A DNA stretch of 62,516 bases, taken from the NCBI RefSeq assembly GCF_000376105.1, contig NZ_AQWM01000023.1, positions 1 to 62,516 of the forward strand, in the 5' to 3' direction. Positions 42,155-50,655 of the stretch are shown piece by piece; position 1 is the first letter of the stretch; every line of letters starts with the position of its first letter. This DNA is from Asticcacaulis benevestitus DSM 16100 = ATCC BAA-896. GTDB lineage: Bacteria > Pseudomonadota > Alphaproteobacteria > Caulobacterales > Caulobacteraceae. Both the position numbers and the translations under genes were made by a program. The notes under the pieces are model-generated. The model was not told where the DNA came from, did not search any database, and was given only the letters and a program-made list of their open reading frames with translations.

Positions 42155-43147
42155 TTACAGCCAGCCGCGCCGCTTGAAGTAGATATAGGTTATGGTGGAG
42201 ACCGCGACCATGAGACTAAGCGCCACAGGATAACCGACCTGCCAGTGCAGTTCGGGCATATGGGCGAAGTTCATGCCATAGATGCTGGAAATCAGAGTGG
42301 GCGGCAGGAAAAAGACCGCCACGGTCGAGAAGATTTTCGAGATCAGGTTTTGCTCGACATTGATCATGCCAAGCGTGGCGTCGAGCTGGAAATTGATCTT
42401 ATCGGCCATGAAGTTGGTCTGGGACAGCAAGGCCTCGGCATCGCTGATCAGCATGTCGAGATCTTCCTGCAACTCTATCTGATCCGGCCGCGCCGTCTTG
42501 CGGGAGAAGATCAGCATACGCTCAAGGCTTTGCAGGCTTTCATGTATCTTGGAATTGAGATCGGCGAGGGAGCCCAGCTTTTGCAGGACGCGGCGCATCA
42601 GGATTGACGGATTACCCTGCTTGTTTTCGAAAGCATGGTCATCGAAAATCCGGCGTGACAAATCATCGAGGCCATCGACCAGCAGTTCCATATGCCAGGC
42701 CACACGCATGAACATTTCCTGCAGCAGGCCTTCCAGCACATCCGGTCCATTCATGAAGACGGCGGGATTGTTGAGTAAACGTTGCTGGAAATGGCTGAAA
42801 GAGGTGGGGGCAATGTGACGTATGGTCACCAGACAGCGTTCGGTCAGTATAAAGGTAACCGCACTCGTTTTGGGGTGGGTCGAATTGATCTTGTGCAGGA
42901 TCGCCGCTGTCATGAAGGTCGTGCCGTCTTCCTTGTAAAGACGGTTGAGCGCCTGATTGCGCCAGATTTCACCGCGCGTGGGTATAGCTATGCCCAGATG
43001 TTCTTTGAGATAACGCTCTTCTTCAGGCAGCGGGTTTTGCAGATCAATCCACACGGAAGCCTGGCATATGGCGGCACGATTGTCCTTGGCTCGCGCCAGC
43101 AAGGCGGTTTTTAGCGCGCCATCTTCATGATAATAGGCGGTCATCAT
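42155..43147 (-). CDS. corA: CorA-family divalent cation channel, copy 2
   Basis: 330 residues, clear paralogue of the CorA at 38583-39563. Shared landmarks include REEIWRN/RGEIWRN(H/Q)ALNR, KTSAVTFILT, RRIFDDHAF, QGNPSILMR, INFQLDATLGMINVEQNLI and the pore motif SIYGMNF followed by PELHWQVGYP. The C-terminus is again basic with terminal Trp-Leu (KRRGWL). Differences are concentrated in the first 40 residues and the mid-funnel coil. Two adjacent ATG codons at 43147 and 43144 are possible starts. Having two CorA genes 2.6 kb apart suggests an old local duplication with insertion of the regulator and dehydrogenase genes between them. Confidence 0.93.
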   Translation of the reverse strand: MMTAYYHEDGALKTALLARAKDNRAAICQASVWIDLQNPLPEEERYLKEHLGIAIPTRGEIWRNQALNRLYKEDGTTFMTAAILHKINSTHPKTSAVTFILTERCLVTIRHIAPTSFSHFQQRLLNNPAVFMNGPDVLEGLLQEMFMRVAWHMELLVDGLDDLSRRIFDDHAFENKQGNPSILMRRVLQKLGSLADLNSKIHESLQSLERMLIFSRKTARPDQIELQEDLDMLISDAEALLSQTNFMADKINFQLDATLGMINVEQNLISKIFSTVAVFFLPPTLISSIYGMNFAHMPELHWQVGYPVALSLMVAVSTITYIYFKRRGWL

Positions 43148-43228
43148 AGCGCATGAACCCGTGCGTCAGAACGGCGCAGATTCAGATATAGGATCAGAGC
43201 TTGAAGCTTTTACGACGTCCGCCGGACG

Positions 43229-44470
43229 TCAGGCCTTGTTCAGGCCAAGATAGGCGATGCCGAGACGGCTGGCCTCGGTGCGCAGACCCTTTTGTGCCGC
43301 TGAAAAGCCGGGCGCGCCACCGCCATCGCTGTTGTAGAGGATGGCTACGGTCAGCTTGTTGTCGGTGAAACTGCGCAAGTGGCCGGTGAAGCCGTTGATG
43401 CGGCCGCCATGTGAGGCCACCTTCAGGCTGTCAAAGGTGCCAAGGCCCTGGCCCAGGCCATATTCCAGCGCTTCGACGCCGCGGCGTTCATAGGCGGGCG
43501 TGCCATTTTTCAGCAGGGTCGGGGTCAACATGGCCTGCAGGCTGGCCGGTTTCAGAACCTTGCCTTCGAGCAGGGCGCAGTGCCACAGGCAGAGGTCTTC
43601 GGTCGTTGAGCGGATGGCGCCCGCACCGCCGGCGAAGCTTGGCGAAATCGGCATGGCGAGGTCGTACTTGGTGGGCGCGCGGAAATTGGGGCGATAGCCG
43701 TTGCAGACCGCGGCCGCCGTGCAGGTCTTGTCGATCTTCGTTTGCGCCAGACCGGCCGGGACGAACAAACGCTGCTGAAAGAAATCAGCCAGTGCCAGAC
43801 CTGAAAGCTTTTCCACGATCAGGCCCAGAATGGTGAAGGCGCTGTTGCTATAGAGCCAGGTGGCGCCGGGTTGTGCCTTGTAGAGAGGCTGGCGCGCACT
43901 GATGATCGCCATCAGTTCATTGGCGGTATAGTCACGGCTCTGCGCTTCGGTCAGGATACTTTGCGCCTGCCCATTGATGTAATCGCCCATGCCGGACGTA
44001 TGGCTGAGCAATTGGCGCAGGGTGATATCGGTGGCGCGCGGGAAGTCCGGCATGAATTTCGCCAGACTGTCATCGACGCTCAACAGGCCGTCCTCTGCCA
44101 TCAGAAGGATAGCGGCAGCGGTGAATTGCTTGGTGATCGAGGCGACGCGGAATTCGGTCTGGGGTGTGACGGTGGCATTGGTTTCCACATTGGCCATGCC
44201 GAAGCCTCTGGAATAGAGCAGAATGCCGGCGCTCATGACTGTTAGCGACAGGCCTGGGGTGAGCTTTTTGTCGACCATGGTCTGCGCTAGGGTATCGAGT
44301 GTGGGCCATTGCAGGAGGGGGGGCGCCAGTTTCCTGGGCGCGATCGCGGCGACGGTTTCAGCGGTTTTGATCAGGGAAGGGCCGGCGGCATTTCCGGCCA
44401 GCGCAGCCAGCATCAAACCGAGTGTGGAGCGGCGTGTCAGAAGTGCCGGATTTTCATGCGTTGCGGTCAT
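43229..44470 (-). CDS. Tat-exported serine hydrolase, class C beta-lactamase fold
   Basis: 413 residues. The N-terminus LLTRRSTLGLMLAALAG is a twin-arginine leader. Catalytic motifs of the beta-lactamase/DD-peptidase fold are complete: SITK (Ser111-Lys114), YSN (Tyr207-Asn209) and a late SHGG as the third box (KTG equivalent). FMPDFPRATDITLRQLLSHTSGMGDY is the usual connecting segment. Family members include esterases, D-aminopeptidases, DD-carboxypeptidases and AmpC-like enzymes; HGG in box three favours esterase or peptidase over true lactamase. Start at 44470 is chosen for the Tat leader. Upstream are a pair of direct repeats and the folA terminator. Confidence 0.9.
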   Translation of the reverse strand: MTATHENPALLTRRSTLGLMLAALAGNAAGPSLIKTAETVAAIAPRKLAPPLLQWPTLDTLAQTMVDKKLTPGLSLTVMSAGILLYSRGFGMANVETNATVTPQTEFRVASITKQFTAAAILLMAEDGLLSVDDSLAKFMPDFPRATDITLRQLLSHTSGMGDYINGQAQSILTEAQSRDYTANELMAIISARQPLYKAQPGATWLYSNSAFTILGLIVEKLSGLALADFFQQRLFVPAGLAQTKIDKTCTAAAVCNGYRPNFRAPTKYDLAMPISPSFAGGAGAIRSTTEDLCLWHCALLEGKVLKPASLQAMLTPTLLKNGTPAYERRGVEALEYGLGQGLGTFDSLKVASHGGRINGFTGHLRSFTDNKLTVAILYNSDGGGAPGFSAAQKGLRTEASRLGIAYLGLNKA

Positions 44471-44530
44471 AGGCTTACAAAACCAGTAAATATTTCCCAA
44501 AATCGCGAACGGTCGTCCTGCGCTTTTGCA

Positions 44531-44562
44531 AATAAAAAATAGATGGCGAATCCGCCGTCTAT
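44531..44562 (-). terminator. Rho-independent terminator of the thyA-folA operon
   Basis: On the minus strand a 10-bp stem (ATAGACGGCG / CGCCATCTAT, with one wobble pair) around GATT is followed by TTTTTATT. It lies about 110 bp beyond the folA stop and just upstream of the serine hydrolase gene. Confidence 0.75.
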
Positions 44563-44578
44563 ACGGAAGAATTTACGT

Positions 44579-44621
44579 TAAACGGTAAATAGTTTCAAAA
44601 TGGTTTTGGTAAACGGCAAAT
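44579..44621 (-). promoter_or_regulatory. Two 12-bp direct repeats, 31 bp apart
   Basis: TAAACGGTAAAT (44579-44590) and TAAACGGCAAAT (44610-44621), one mismatch, with starts 31 bp apart (about three helical turns). ATTTACG recurs beside each. They lie upstream of the serine hydrolase start but also upstream of the folA terminator, so they would act on a transcript passing through it or be chance. Confidence 0.3.
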
Positions 44622-44673
44622 TTACGACGGTCATATTTTTGTGAGTGAAGCCGTAAGGTGTGGCGATGCGGGC

Positions 44674-45195
44674 TTAAGGTTTCACGCGCTCATAAATCCT
44701 GAGGGTGAAGTCGTGATCGTCGTTTTCCGTTTTGCCGAATGCCTCTTCCGAGGTCACCTTCCAAACTGAGGGATCGATTTTTGGGAAGTGTGCATCGCCC
44801 TCGACATCGGCATGGACGTGACTGACATAGATCCGGTCGGCCTTCGGCAGGGTCTGTTCATAGACATTGGCCCCACCAATGACGCAGATCTCATCGGCGC
44901 CTTCGTCGGCCGCATGTTCGCGAGCGATGTCCATAGCCTCGAACAGGGTATTGCAGATAATGCCGCCGTCAGCCTCCATGCGCGGATCGCGAGTCAACAC
45001 GATGTTGAGCCGGCCGGGCAGGGGCTTTTTGGGCAAAGAATCCCATGTGGTCGAGCCCATGATGATCGGCTTGAACTGGGTGATTTCCTTGAAACGCTTG
45101 AGGTCGGAGCGCAAGTGCCACGGCAGGACGCCATCCTTGCCGATCACGCCGTTGTCGCTCATGGCGACCACAAGGGCCAGTCTTACCTTCGGCAT
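44674..45195 (-). CDS. folA: Dihydrofolate reductase
   Basis: 173 residues. Reduces dihydrofolate to tetrahydrofolate with NADPH. Landmarks: VRLALVVAMSDNGVIGKDGVLPWHLRSDLKRFKEIT, where the substrate-binding acidic residue is the Asp of SDLKRF; PIIMGSTTWDSLPKKPLPGR; and ICVIGGANVYEQTLPKADRIYVSHV. Its ATG overlaps the thyA stop (TGATG), the classic thyA-folA coupling in which thymidylate synthase produces the dihydrofolate this enzyme recycles. A terminator follows after about 110 bp. Confidence 0.97.
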   Translation of the reverse strand: MPKVRLALVVAMSDNGVIGKDGVLPWHLRSDLKRFKEITQFKPIIMGSTTWDSLPKKPLPGRLNIVLTRDPRMEADGGIICNTLFEAMDIAREHAADEGADEICVIGGANVYEQTLPKADRIYVSHVHADVEGDAHFPKIDPSVWKVTSEEAFGKTENDDHDFTLRIYERVKP

Positions 45196-46001
45196 CAGAC
45201 GGCCACCTTGGCCTTCAGCGCGCCATGCGACTGATAGTTTTCGATAGCAAAATCGGCGTAATCGAAGCCAAACAGATCGGCTTTCGGCGCCATAACCAGT
45301 TTAGGGAAGTCGAACGGTGTGCGCTCAAGCTGGGTCTTCGCCTGCTCAATATGGTTGGTATAGAGGTGAACATCGCCAAAGCTATGGACGAAGTCACCCG
45401 GTTCCAGCCCCAGGGCCTGCGCAACCATGAGGGTGAGCAGGGCATAGGAGGCGATATTGAATGGCACGCCCAGAAAGATATCCGCCGAGCGCTGGTAAAG
45501 CTGGCAGCTCAGTTTTCCCTCCGCGACAAAGAATTGGAACAGGCAATGACACGGCGGCAGGGCCATGTCGTCGACCTCGGCCGGGTTCCACGCCGAGATA
45601 ACATGGCGGCGCGAATAGGGATTGGTCTTGAGGTTCTGGACCAGGTTCTTCATCTGGTCGATGACGTGGCCATCGGGCGCGGCCCATGAGCGCCACTGTT
45701 TGCCATAGACCGGCCCCAGGTCGCCATTCTCATCGGCCCATTCATCCCAGATGGTGACGCCGTGATCGTGAAGATATCTGACATTGGTATCGCCGCGCAG
45801 GAACCACAAAAGCTCGATCGCGATCGACTTGAAATGCACCTTCTTGGTGGTCAGGAGCGGAAAGCCCTTCGACAGATCGAAACGGATTTGGCGGCCGAAC
45901 AGCCCCAGCGTCCCCGTGCCGGTGCGATCCGAACGGGCCACGCCATTATCCATGATGTCGCGCACCAGATTGAGATACTGATATTCGGGGTGATCAAACA
46001 T
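45195..46001 (-). CDS. thyA: Thymidylate synthase
   Basis: 268 residues, close to the 264 of Escherichia coli ThyA. Converts dUMP to dTMP using methylene-tetrahydrofolate. [22 protein letters not shown] is the N-terminal folate/dUMP region. [15 protein letters not shown] carries the catalytic Cys, [20 protein letters not shown] the dUMP-contacting segment, and [17 protein letters not shown] the Asn/Asp region. First gene of the thyA-folA pair. Divergent from ilvC, with 56 bp between the two starts. Confidence 0.98.
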   Translation of the reverse strand: MFDHPEYQYLNLVRDIMDNGVARSDRTGTGTLGLFGRQIRFDLSKGFPLLTTKKVHFKSIAIELLWFLRGDTNVRYLHDHGVTIWDEWADENGDLGPVYGKQWRSWAAPDGHVIDQMKNLVQNLKTNPYSRRHVISAWNPAEVDDMALPPCHCLFQFFVAEGKLSCQLYQRSADIFLGVPFNIASYALLTLMVAQALGLEPGDFVHSFGDVHLYTNHIEQAKTQLERTPFDFPKLVMAPKADLFGFDYADFAIENYQSHGALKAKVAV

Positions 46002-46057
46002 GGCGCTTACTTTATACAGATGACGATTCTGAATTAGTATAGCCGAGGTGCGCCGCC

Positions 46058-47059
46058 ATGTCCTTACCCGTTTATCACGATCGTGACTGCGACCTGTCAG
46101 TTATCCAAAGCTGTAAGGTGCTGGTGATCGGCTATGGAAGCCAAGGGCGCACGCAGGCGCTCAATGCCCGCGATTCCGGCGTGACGCAGATCAGGGTGGC
46201 TTTAAAGGCGGACTCCAAGACCCGTACGAAAGCGGAGGGTGACGGCTTCGAGGTGATGACGGTGGCCGAGGGTGTGGCGTGGGCCGATGTGTTGGTCATT
46301 CTCACCTCGGATGAGGCACATCAGAAGCTGTTCCATGGCGAAATCAATCCACACCTGCGTGCGGGGCAGGCGCTCATTTTCGCCCACGGCCTATCGTGCA
46401 ATTTTGGCCTGGTGACGCCGCCGGCCGATGTCGATGTGTTGTTGGTATCTCCCAAGGGAATCGGGCCGCGTATCCGCGACATCTATGTGGCGGGGGAGGG
46501 CGTCTTCTGCCTGTTCGCCGTCCAGCAGGACGCCACCGGTAACGCAAAAGCGCTGGGCCTCTCCTTTGCCGCAGCGCTTGGTTGCGGGCGCAAGGGGATC
46601 CTTGAAACCACCATGAAAGACGAATGCGAAAGTGATCTTTTTGGAGAGCAGGTCGTGCTCTGCGGGGGGGCGCGCAATCTGGTGAGCGACGGTTTCCAGA
46701 CGCTGGTCGACGCCGGTTATCCGCCGGAGGTGGCGTGGTTCGAAACCTGTTATGAATTGAAGCTGGTGGTCGATCTTCTTTGGGAACTCGGCATGTCCGG
46801 TGGCTTCGAGAAGATCAGCAACACCGCCGAGTATGGCGCCTATCTCACAGGCCCGCGTATTATCAACGGCGCGAGCCGCCTGGCCATGCAGGATGTGTTG
46901 AAAGATGTGCAGTCCGGCGCTTTCGTCCGCCAGCTTATGAGCGACTATAACGCCGGCAGTCCTGACCTGCTTGGTCGCCGCACTGGCCTGAACAATAATC
47001 TGCTCGATCAGACCAAGCGTTATCTCGATGGGGTGGCGAAGGCGGCGAACGACGCCTGA
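46058..47059 (+). CDS. ilvC: Ketol-acid reductoisomerase, class I
   Basis: 333 residues. Second step of valine, leucine and isoleucine synthesis: Mg2+-dependent alkyl migration and NADPH reduction of acetolactate. The Rossmann loop [21 protein letters not shown] is intact, as are [14 protein letters not shown] and [25 protein letters not shown] with the two-metal acidic residues. [18 protein letters not shown] and [17 protein letters not shown] also match. It is somewhat diverged from the usual enzyme in the coenzyme region ([16 protein letters not shown]) and C-terminus (LLDQTKRYL). No ilvBN neighbours are present. Whether it is the housekeeping copy or a second one cannot be told here. Confidence 0.93.
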   Translation: MSLPVYHDRDCDLSVIQSCKVLVIGYGSQGRTQALNARDSGVTQIRVALKADSKTRTKAEGDGFEVMTVAEGVAWADVLVILTSDEAHQKLFHGEINPHLRAGQALIFAHGLSCNFGLVTPPADVDVLLVSPKGIGPRIRDIYVAGEGVFCLFAVQQDATGNAKALGLSFAAALGCGRKGILETTMKDECESDLFGEQVVLCGGARNLVSDGFQTLVDAGYPPEVAWFETCYELKLVVDLLWELGMSGGFEKISNTAEYGAYLTGPRIINGASRLAMQDVLKDVQSGAFVRQLMSDYNAGSPDLLGRRTGLNNNLLDQTKRYLDGVAKAANDA

Positions 47060-47206
47060 CACTCTTCCACGATTAAATCTCAAAAAGCGCGTATTTTTAG
47101 AATTCTGCGCTTGGCATCTGAAACAGGTGTGTGTAATGAACGGTCACGTTTGCGCAGCCTTGCGCATTTGTTATCGCGAGAGGTTTCTGCCTCGCGGAAG
47201 TTCCGG

Positions 47207-47282
47207 GCCGCTTTAGCTCAGCCGGTAGAGCACCGCATTCGTAATGCGGGGGTCAGGTGTTCGAGTCACCTAAGCGGCACCA
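47207..47282 (+). tRNA. tRNA-Thr (anticodon CGU)
   Basis: 76 nt including encoded CCA. Acceptor GCCGCTT pairs with AAGCGGC, D-arm GCTC...GAGC, anticodon stem CCGCA / TGCGG with loop TTCGTAA (anticodon CGT in DNA), T-arm AGGTG / CACCT around TTCGAGT. Reads ACG codons. It marks the left edge of the accessory region. Confidence 0.97.
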
Positions 47283-47442
47283 CCTCCCACTTCGGGGAAT
47301 TTTTCCTATAAAATCAGTTAGTTATGATTTTGGAAAATTCGCATGTATCACACTTTTGCTAAATTTGTATCACACAATGTATCACAGCGCACGGTGAACG
47401 ACGCTTGGCGCATGCGACGGACATGTCCATTTCCATTGATTG
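47283..47442. other. AT-rich stretch after tRNA-Thr
   Basis: Low GC compared with the flanks, with a repeated word (GTATCACAC..., TGTATCACA) seen three times between 47343 and 47386. No gene is evident. Such composition downstream of a tRNA suggests foreign or decayed DNA. Confidence 0.4.
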
Positions 47443-47607
47443 ATGATGATCCAGTCCCGCCCCTCGTCGGATATGGCTGGCGATCTTCCCGGTTATGAAG
47501 AGGCTCTTAGGGCCCTGTTTGCCGGTGACGTTACCGCACTTGCGCAAAAGACAGAAACGTGGCCGGCCGACATTCAAGCCTATGTTTTACGCCTGGCGAA
47601 TGGGTGA
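47443..47607 (+). pseudogene. DUF2239 family protein, C-terminal fragment
   Basis: A 54-residue frame whose body MAGDLPGYEEALRALFAGD and later TWPADIQAYVLRLA matches the conserved end of DUF2239 proteins (GDxPGFEEATRALFAGD...WPADVRxHxLxLA) as I know them. The N-terminal three quarters of that family (about 140 residues) are missing; in-frame stop codons occur just before 47443. It is therefore a truncated remnant. Function of the family is unknown. Confidence 0.6.
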
Positions 47608-47673
47608 TGTCGCCGCTCCAAATATTTTGACGGGCAGGAGTGCCCACCTGCCCAGAATTCGGACCCACGCAAT

Positions 47674-48563
47674 ATGAACATAATAGACTTAAACGGCATT
47701 TCCCTGGCGTACGACAGCTTCGGCAATCCGGCTGACGCGCCGATGCTTCTGATAGCCGGGCTTGGCACACAGATGATACGCTGGACGCCAACGTTCTGCG
47801 AGGGCCTGGCCGTTAAGGGCTTTTACGGTATCCGGTTCGACAATCGGGACGCCGGAGGCTCTATCCATCTGAGCGAATACGGGGCGCCTGATTTCGCCCG
47901 TTCTGGCTCAGGCCCTGACGACTGGGCAGCGTCCTCATGTGCCCTACACGCTTTACGACATGGCAGCGGACGCTATTGGGTTGCTTGATGCGCTTGGTAT
48001 CCAAAGCGCCCACCTTGTCGGCCGGTCGATGGGGGGCATGATCGCAGATCATGGCCAGCGAATACCCGGCACGCGTCTTGTCGCTGACTTCAATTATGTC
48101 CAGTACGGGCAATCCCGCGCTGCCGCCACCTGAGTCTGACGCCATGGCGCTAATGACCCGGCCCACGCCCGATCCCGTTTCTGATCAGCCTGGGTTCTTG
48201 ATGCACCGACTGGCGTTCGCCCGACGCATTGCCGGAACAGGCTATCCGTTCGATGAAGACGCCAGCCGCGCACTGGCGCTGGAAGAAGCGAAGCGAGCCT
48301 TCGATCCGGCAGGCACCGCCCGCCAGATTACGGCCATTGCTGTAACCGGAGATCGGCGTTCTAGACTTGCCACTATCTCCGTTAGGACCCTCGTGATCCA
48401 CGGCGCAGACGCCCCACTGTTTCTCCCGGCGTGTGGTCAGGATACGGCCAAGGTAATCCCAAAAGCTGAGTTCATGCTTATCGATGGTATGGGGCACGAT
48501 CTCCCAGCGTCTCTGCTTCCGTTGATTATAGACGCGATCGACCGGAACGCGCGTCGAGCTTGA
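47674..48563 (+). pseudogene. Alpha/beta hydrolase broken by two frameshifts
   Basis: Three overlapping frames together form one alpha/beta hydrolase of about 290 residues. The first (47674 to about 47900) has LNGISLAYDSFGNPADAPMLLI, AGLGTQMIRW and IRFDNRDAGGS. The second (about 47935-48050) has PYTLYDMAADAIGLLDALG and the nucleophile elbow VGRSMGGM. The third (about 48050-48563) starts MASEYPARVLSLTSIMSSTG and ends with TLVIHGADAP and DGMGHDLP, holding the acid and His positions. Each junction needs a one-base shift. Either a decayed gene or sequencing error; neighbouring fragments favour decay. Confidence 0.8.
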
Positions 48564-48617
48564 GAAGCCAAGGCGGGCCTCAATCCGTCTGGCGGCAGGA
48601 TAGTTACAATTAAAAAC

Positions 48618-49985
48618 CTAGCGGTTGAGTGGCGTCATCTCGTTAAGCAGCGTCGGCAGGAGTTCGGATACGGTGGGGTGGATAGGGACCGCCCATTGCA
48701 GTTCGGAAAACGCCACGTCCGCATTCATGATGTCGAGAATACCGTGAATAGCTTCGTCGCCACTGGTGCCAAGGATCGCGGCGCCGAGAATTTTTTTCGT
48801 TTCGGCATCGGCCACAATCTTCATGAAGCCCTTGGTCTCGCCTTTCTCCGTGGCCCGCCCCACGCGCGTCATCGGACGATGACCGACAAGTAATGGCCGG
48901 CCGGTTTTCTCCGCCTGCGCTTGAGTGAGCCCAACTCGGCCAAGCGGCGGGTCAATATAAAGTGCGTAGCCGAGAATACGGTCGCTGACCTTACGTGATT
49001 GACCATCGAGCAAATTGGCGGCGATGATTTCGAAATCGTTATAGGCCGTATGAGTGAAGGCGCCCTTGCCGTTGCAATCGCCCATCGCCCATATGCCGGG
49101 GACATTGGTCTGGAGATCGTCACCGACCTTGACGTAGCCGCGCTCGTCCAGTTCGATGCCCGCGTCCTCCAGCCCAAGATCGCCGGTGTTGGGCGTGCGC
49201 CCCGTAGCCACCAGCACATCAGAGCCGGTGATCTCGCCGCCGGTCGTCTGCACTGTGATACCGCCAGCCTCTTGCGAAACATTCAGTATATCCGCGCCCG
49301 TATGAATGGCGATGTCTTCCTCTTCCAGTATTTTACGGATGGCATCGGAGATATCGGCATCTTCGCGTACGATCAGGCGCTCGCCTTTTTCGATAATGGT
49401 GACCTGTGCACCGAAGCGGCGGTACATCTGGGCGAATTCCAGCCCGATATAGCTGCCGCCCAGGATGATCAGGTGCTCCGGCACGCGATCAAGGGTCACG
49501 ATTGAGCTGTTGGTCAGATAGGGCACGTCCTTCAGGCCGGGAATCCCCGGCACGATGGCGCGGGCCCCAACATTGAGGAAGATCTTTGGCGCGGTCAGCC
49601 GGTCGTCACCGACTCGGATGGTGGTCGGGCTCTCAAAACGGGCATGCCCTTCGACGACCGTGCAGGTTTCCATGCCCTTCAGCCATTCTTCGACGCCGCT
49701 GCGGGCGTTGAGCGTCACCTGATGCGAACGGGCCATGACCTTTTCCATGTTGATGAAGATGTTGCCCTCGATGGTGACGCCGTAATCGCCTGTCCGGCGC
49801 GCCAGATGGGCTGCATAGGCGCTGGCGACGAGGGCCTTGGTCGGCATACATCCGGTATTGACGCAGGTGCCTCCGAAATATTTACGCTCGATCAGGCAGA
49901 CCGATTCCCCGGTTGCGGTGAGCCGACCGGCCAGGGGCGGGCCGGCCTGGCCTGCGCCAATGATGATGGCATCAAAAGTTTTCAT
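48618..49985 (-). CDS. Pyridine nucleotide-disulfide oxidoreductase, mercuric-reductase/lipoamide-dehydrogenase-like
   Basis: 455 residues. FAD-binding start FDAIIIGAGQAGPPLA is followed by the redox pair GGTCVNTGCMPTKAL (Cys41, Cys46). The NAD(P)H loop is ILGGSYIGLEFAQMYRRFG, then VATGRTPNTGDLG, GIWAMGDCNG and the dimerisation domain with VPIHPTVSELLPTLL. The His-Pro-Thr-Val-Ser-Glu ending is typical of this flavoprotein family. No C-terminal Cys pair of true MerA and no N-terminal HMA domain are present, so mercury reduction is unlikely. A general disulfide or quinone reductase is more plausible. It is divergent from the DUF427 gene across a region with tandem 20-bp repeats. Confidence 0.9.
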   Translation of the reverse strand: MKTFDAIIIGAGQAGPPLAGRLTATGESVCLIERKYFGGTCVNTGCMPTKALVASAYAAHLARRTGDYGVTIEGNIFINMEKVMARSHQVTLNARSGVEEWLKGMETCTVVEGHARFESPTTIRVGDDRLTAPKIFLNVGARAIVPGIPGLKDVPYLTNSSIVTLDRVPEHLIILGGSYIGLEFAQMYRRFGAQVTIIEKGERLIVREDADISDAIRKILEEEDIAIHTGADILNVSQEAGGITVQTTGGEITGSDVLVATGRTPNTGDLGLEDAGIELDERGYVKVGDDLQTNVPGIWAMGDCNGKGAFTHTAYNDFEIIAANLLDGQSRKVSDRILGYALYIDPPLGRVGLTQAQAEKTGRPLLVGHRPMTRVGRATEKGETKGFMKIVADAETKKILGAAILGTSGDEAIHGILDIMNADVAFSELQWAVPIHPTVSELLPTLLNEMTPLNR

Positions 49986-50046
49986 GTGCGCAACTCCCTG
50001 TGAGAAGGCTGGCCAGCGACGGTGGCGTCACCGCTGCCAGAAACTG

Positions 50047-50086
50047 ACCGCTTGTGCGGCTATAAAGCCGCTTGTGCGGCTATAAA
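50047..50086. repeat. Two tandem 20-bp repeats with internal dyad
   Basis: The unit CCGCTTGTGCGGCTATAAA occurs at 50048-50066 and again at 50068-50086, a 20-bp period with only the joining base different. Each unit contains the palindrome CCGC-N4-GCGG followed by TATAAA. They lie between the divergent flavoprotein and DUF427 genes, 62 and 121 bp from the respective starts. A regulator-binding site with a -10-like element, or a small duplication. Confidence 0.6.
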
Positions 50087-50207
50087 TCGCCCTGCCCGGA
50101 CCGAACTCTACAGGTTCATAGAAGCGGCACAATGCGGGATGAACATCCCGGCTGGAATTTTTATTTCCCGCCTGTCGTTATACGGCCTGGCAAAGGAGAC
50201 AAAGCCA

Positions 50208-50582
50208 ATGAACGACAAGCCCGTCAGAATTCCCGGCCCCGATCATCCAATCACCATCACGCCGAACCGCCACCATGTTGTCGTCACAGTCGCCGGCAAG
50301 GTGATCGTCGAAAGCGATCGCGCCCTTAATTTGAAAGAAGCCAGCTATCCGGCGATGATCTATATTCCGCGCGAAGACGCCGACATGTCCTTGCTGGAAG
50401 CGACCAACCACACCACCTATTGCCCGTATAAGGGCGACTGTACCTATTTCACCATCCCTGCCGGCGGCGACAAGACTGTCAACGCCGTGTGGTCCTACGC
50501 ACATCCTTTCGACAGCGTCCGCCAGATCGCCGGACATCTCGCCTTCTATCCCGACCGCGTCGATTCCATCGCTCAGCAGTAA
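50208..50582 (+). CDS. DUF427 domain protein
   Basis: 124 residues. PGPDHPITITPNRHHVVVTVAGKVIVESDRALNLKEASYP is the characteristic opening of DUF427. It is followed by MIYIPREDADMSLLEATNHTTYCPYKGDCTYF, whose CPYKG segment is strongly conserved in the family, and by HPFDSVRQIAGHLAFYPDRVD. A compact beta-barrel is expected; the function of the family is unknown. AAAGGAG 8 nt upstream of ATG 50208 sets the start, and the longer frame from 50022 has no support. The EgtB-EgtD fusion follows 73 bp downstream on the same strand, so the two may form a transcript. Confidence 0.9.
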   Translation: MNDKPVRIPGPDHPITITPNRHHVVVTVAGKVIVESDRALNLKEASYPAMIYIPREDADMSLLEATNHTTYCPYKGDCTYFTIPAGGDKTVNAVWSYAHPFDSVRQIAGHLAFYPDRVDSIAQQ

Positions 50583-50655
50583 CGCTCACCCGATCTCCCG
50601 CGTACTCCTTTATAGTCCAGGCCACACAGCGCCAGATCACGAAAGGCCATTCGCC

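Noticed and set aside
47170-47200. Hairpin CGCGAG...CTCGCG before tRNA-Thr(CGU) as the ilvC terminator
   Set aside because: Imperfect stem and followed by AAGTTCC, not a T-run.
48618-49985. True mercuric reductase and mer operon
   Set aside because: The C-terminal Cys pair and HMA domain are missing, and no merR, merT or merP lies nearby.
50047-50086. CRISPR array
   Set aside because: Only two units joined directly without spacers; no cas genes are visible anywhere in the window.
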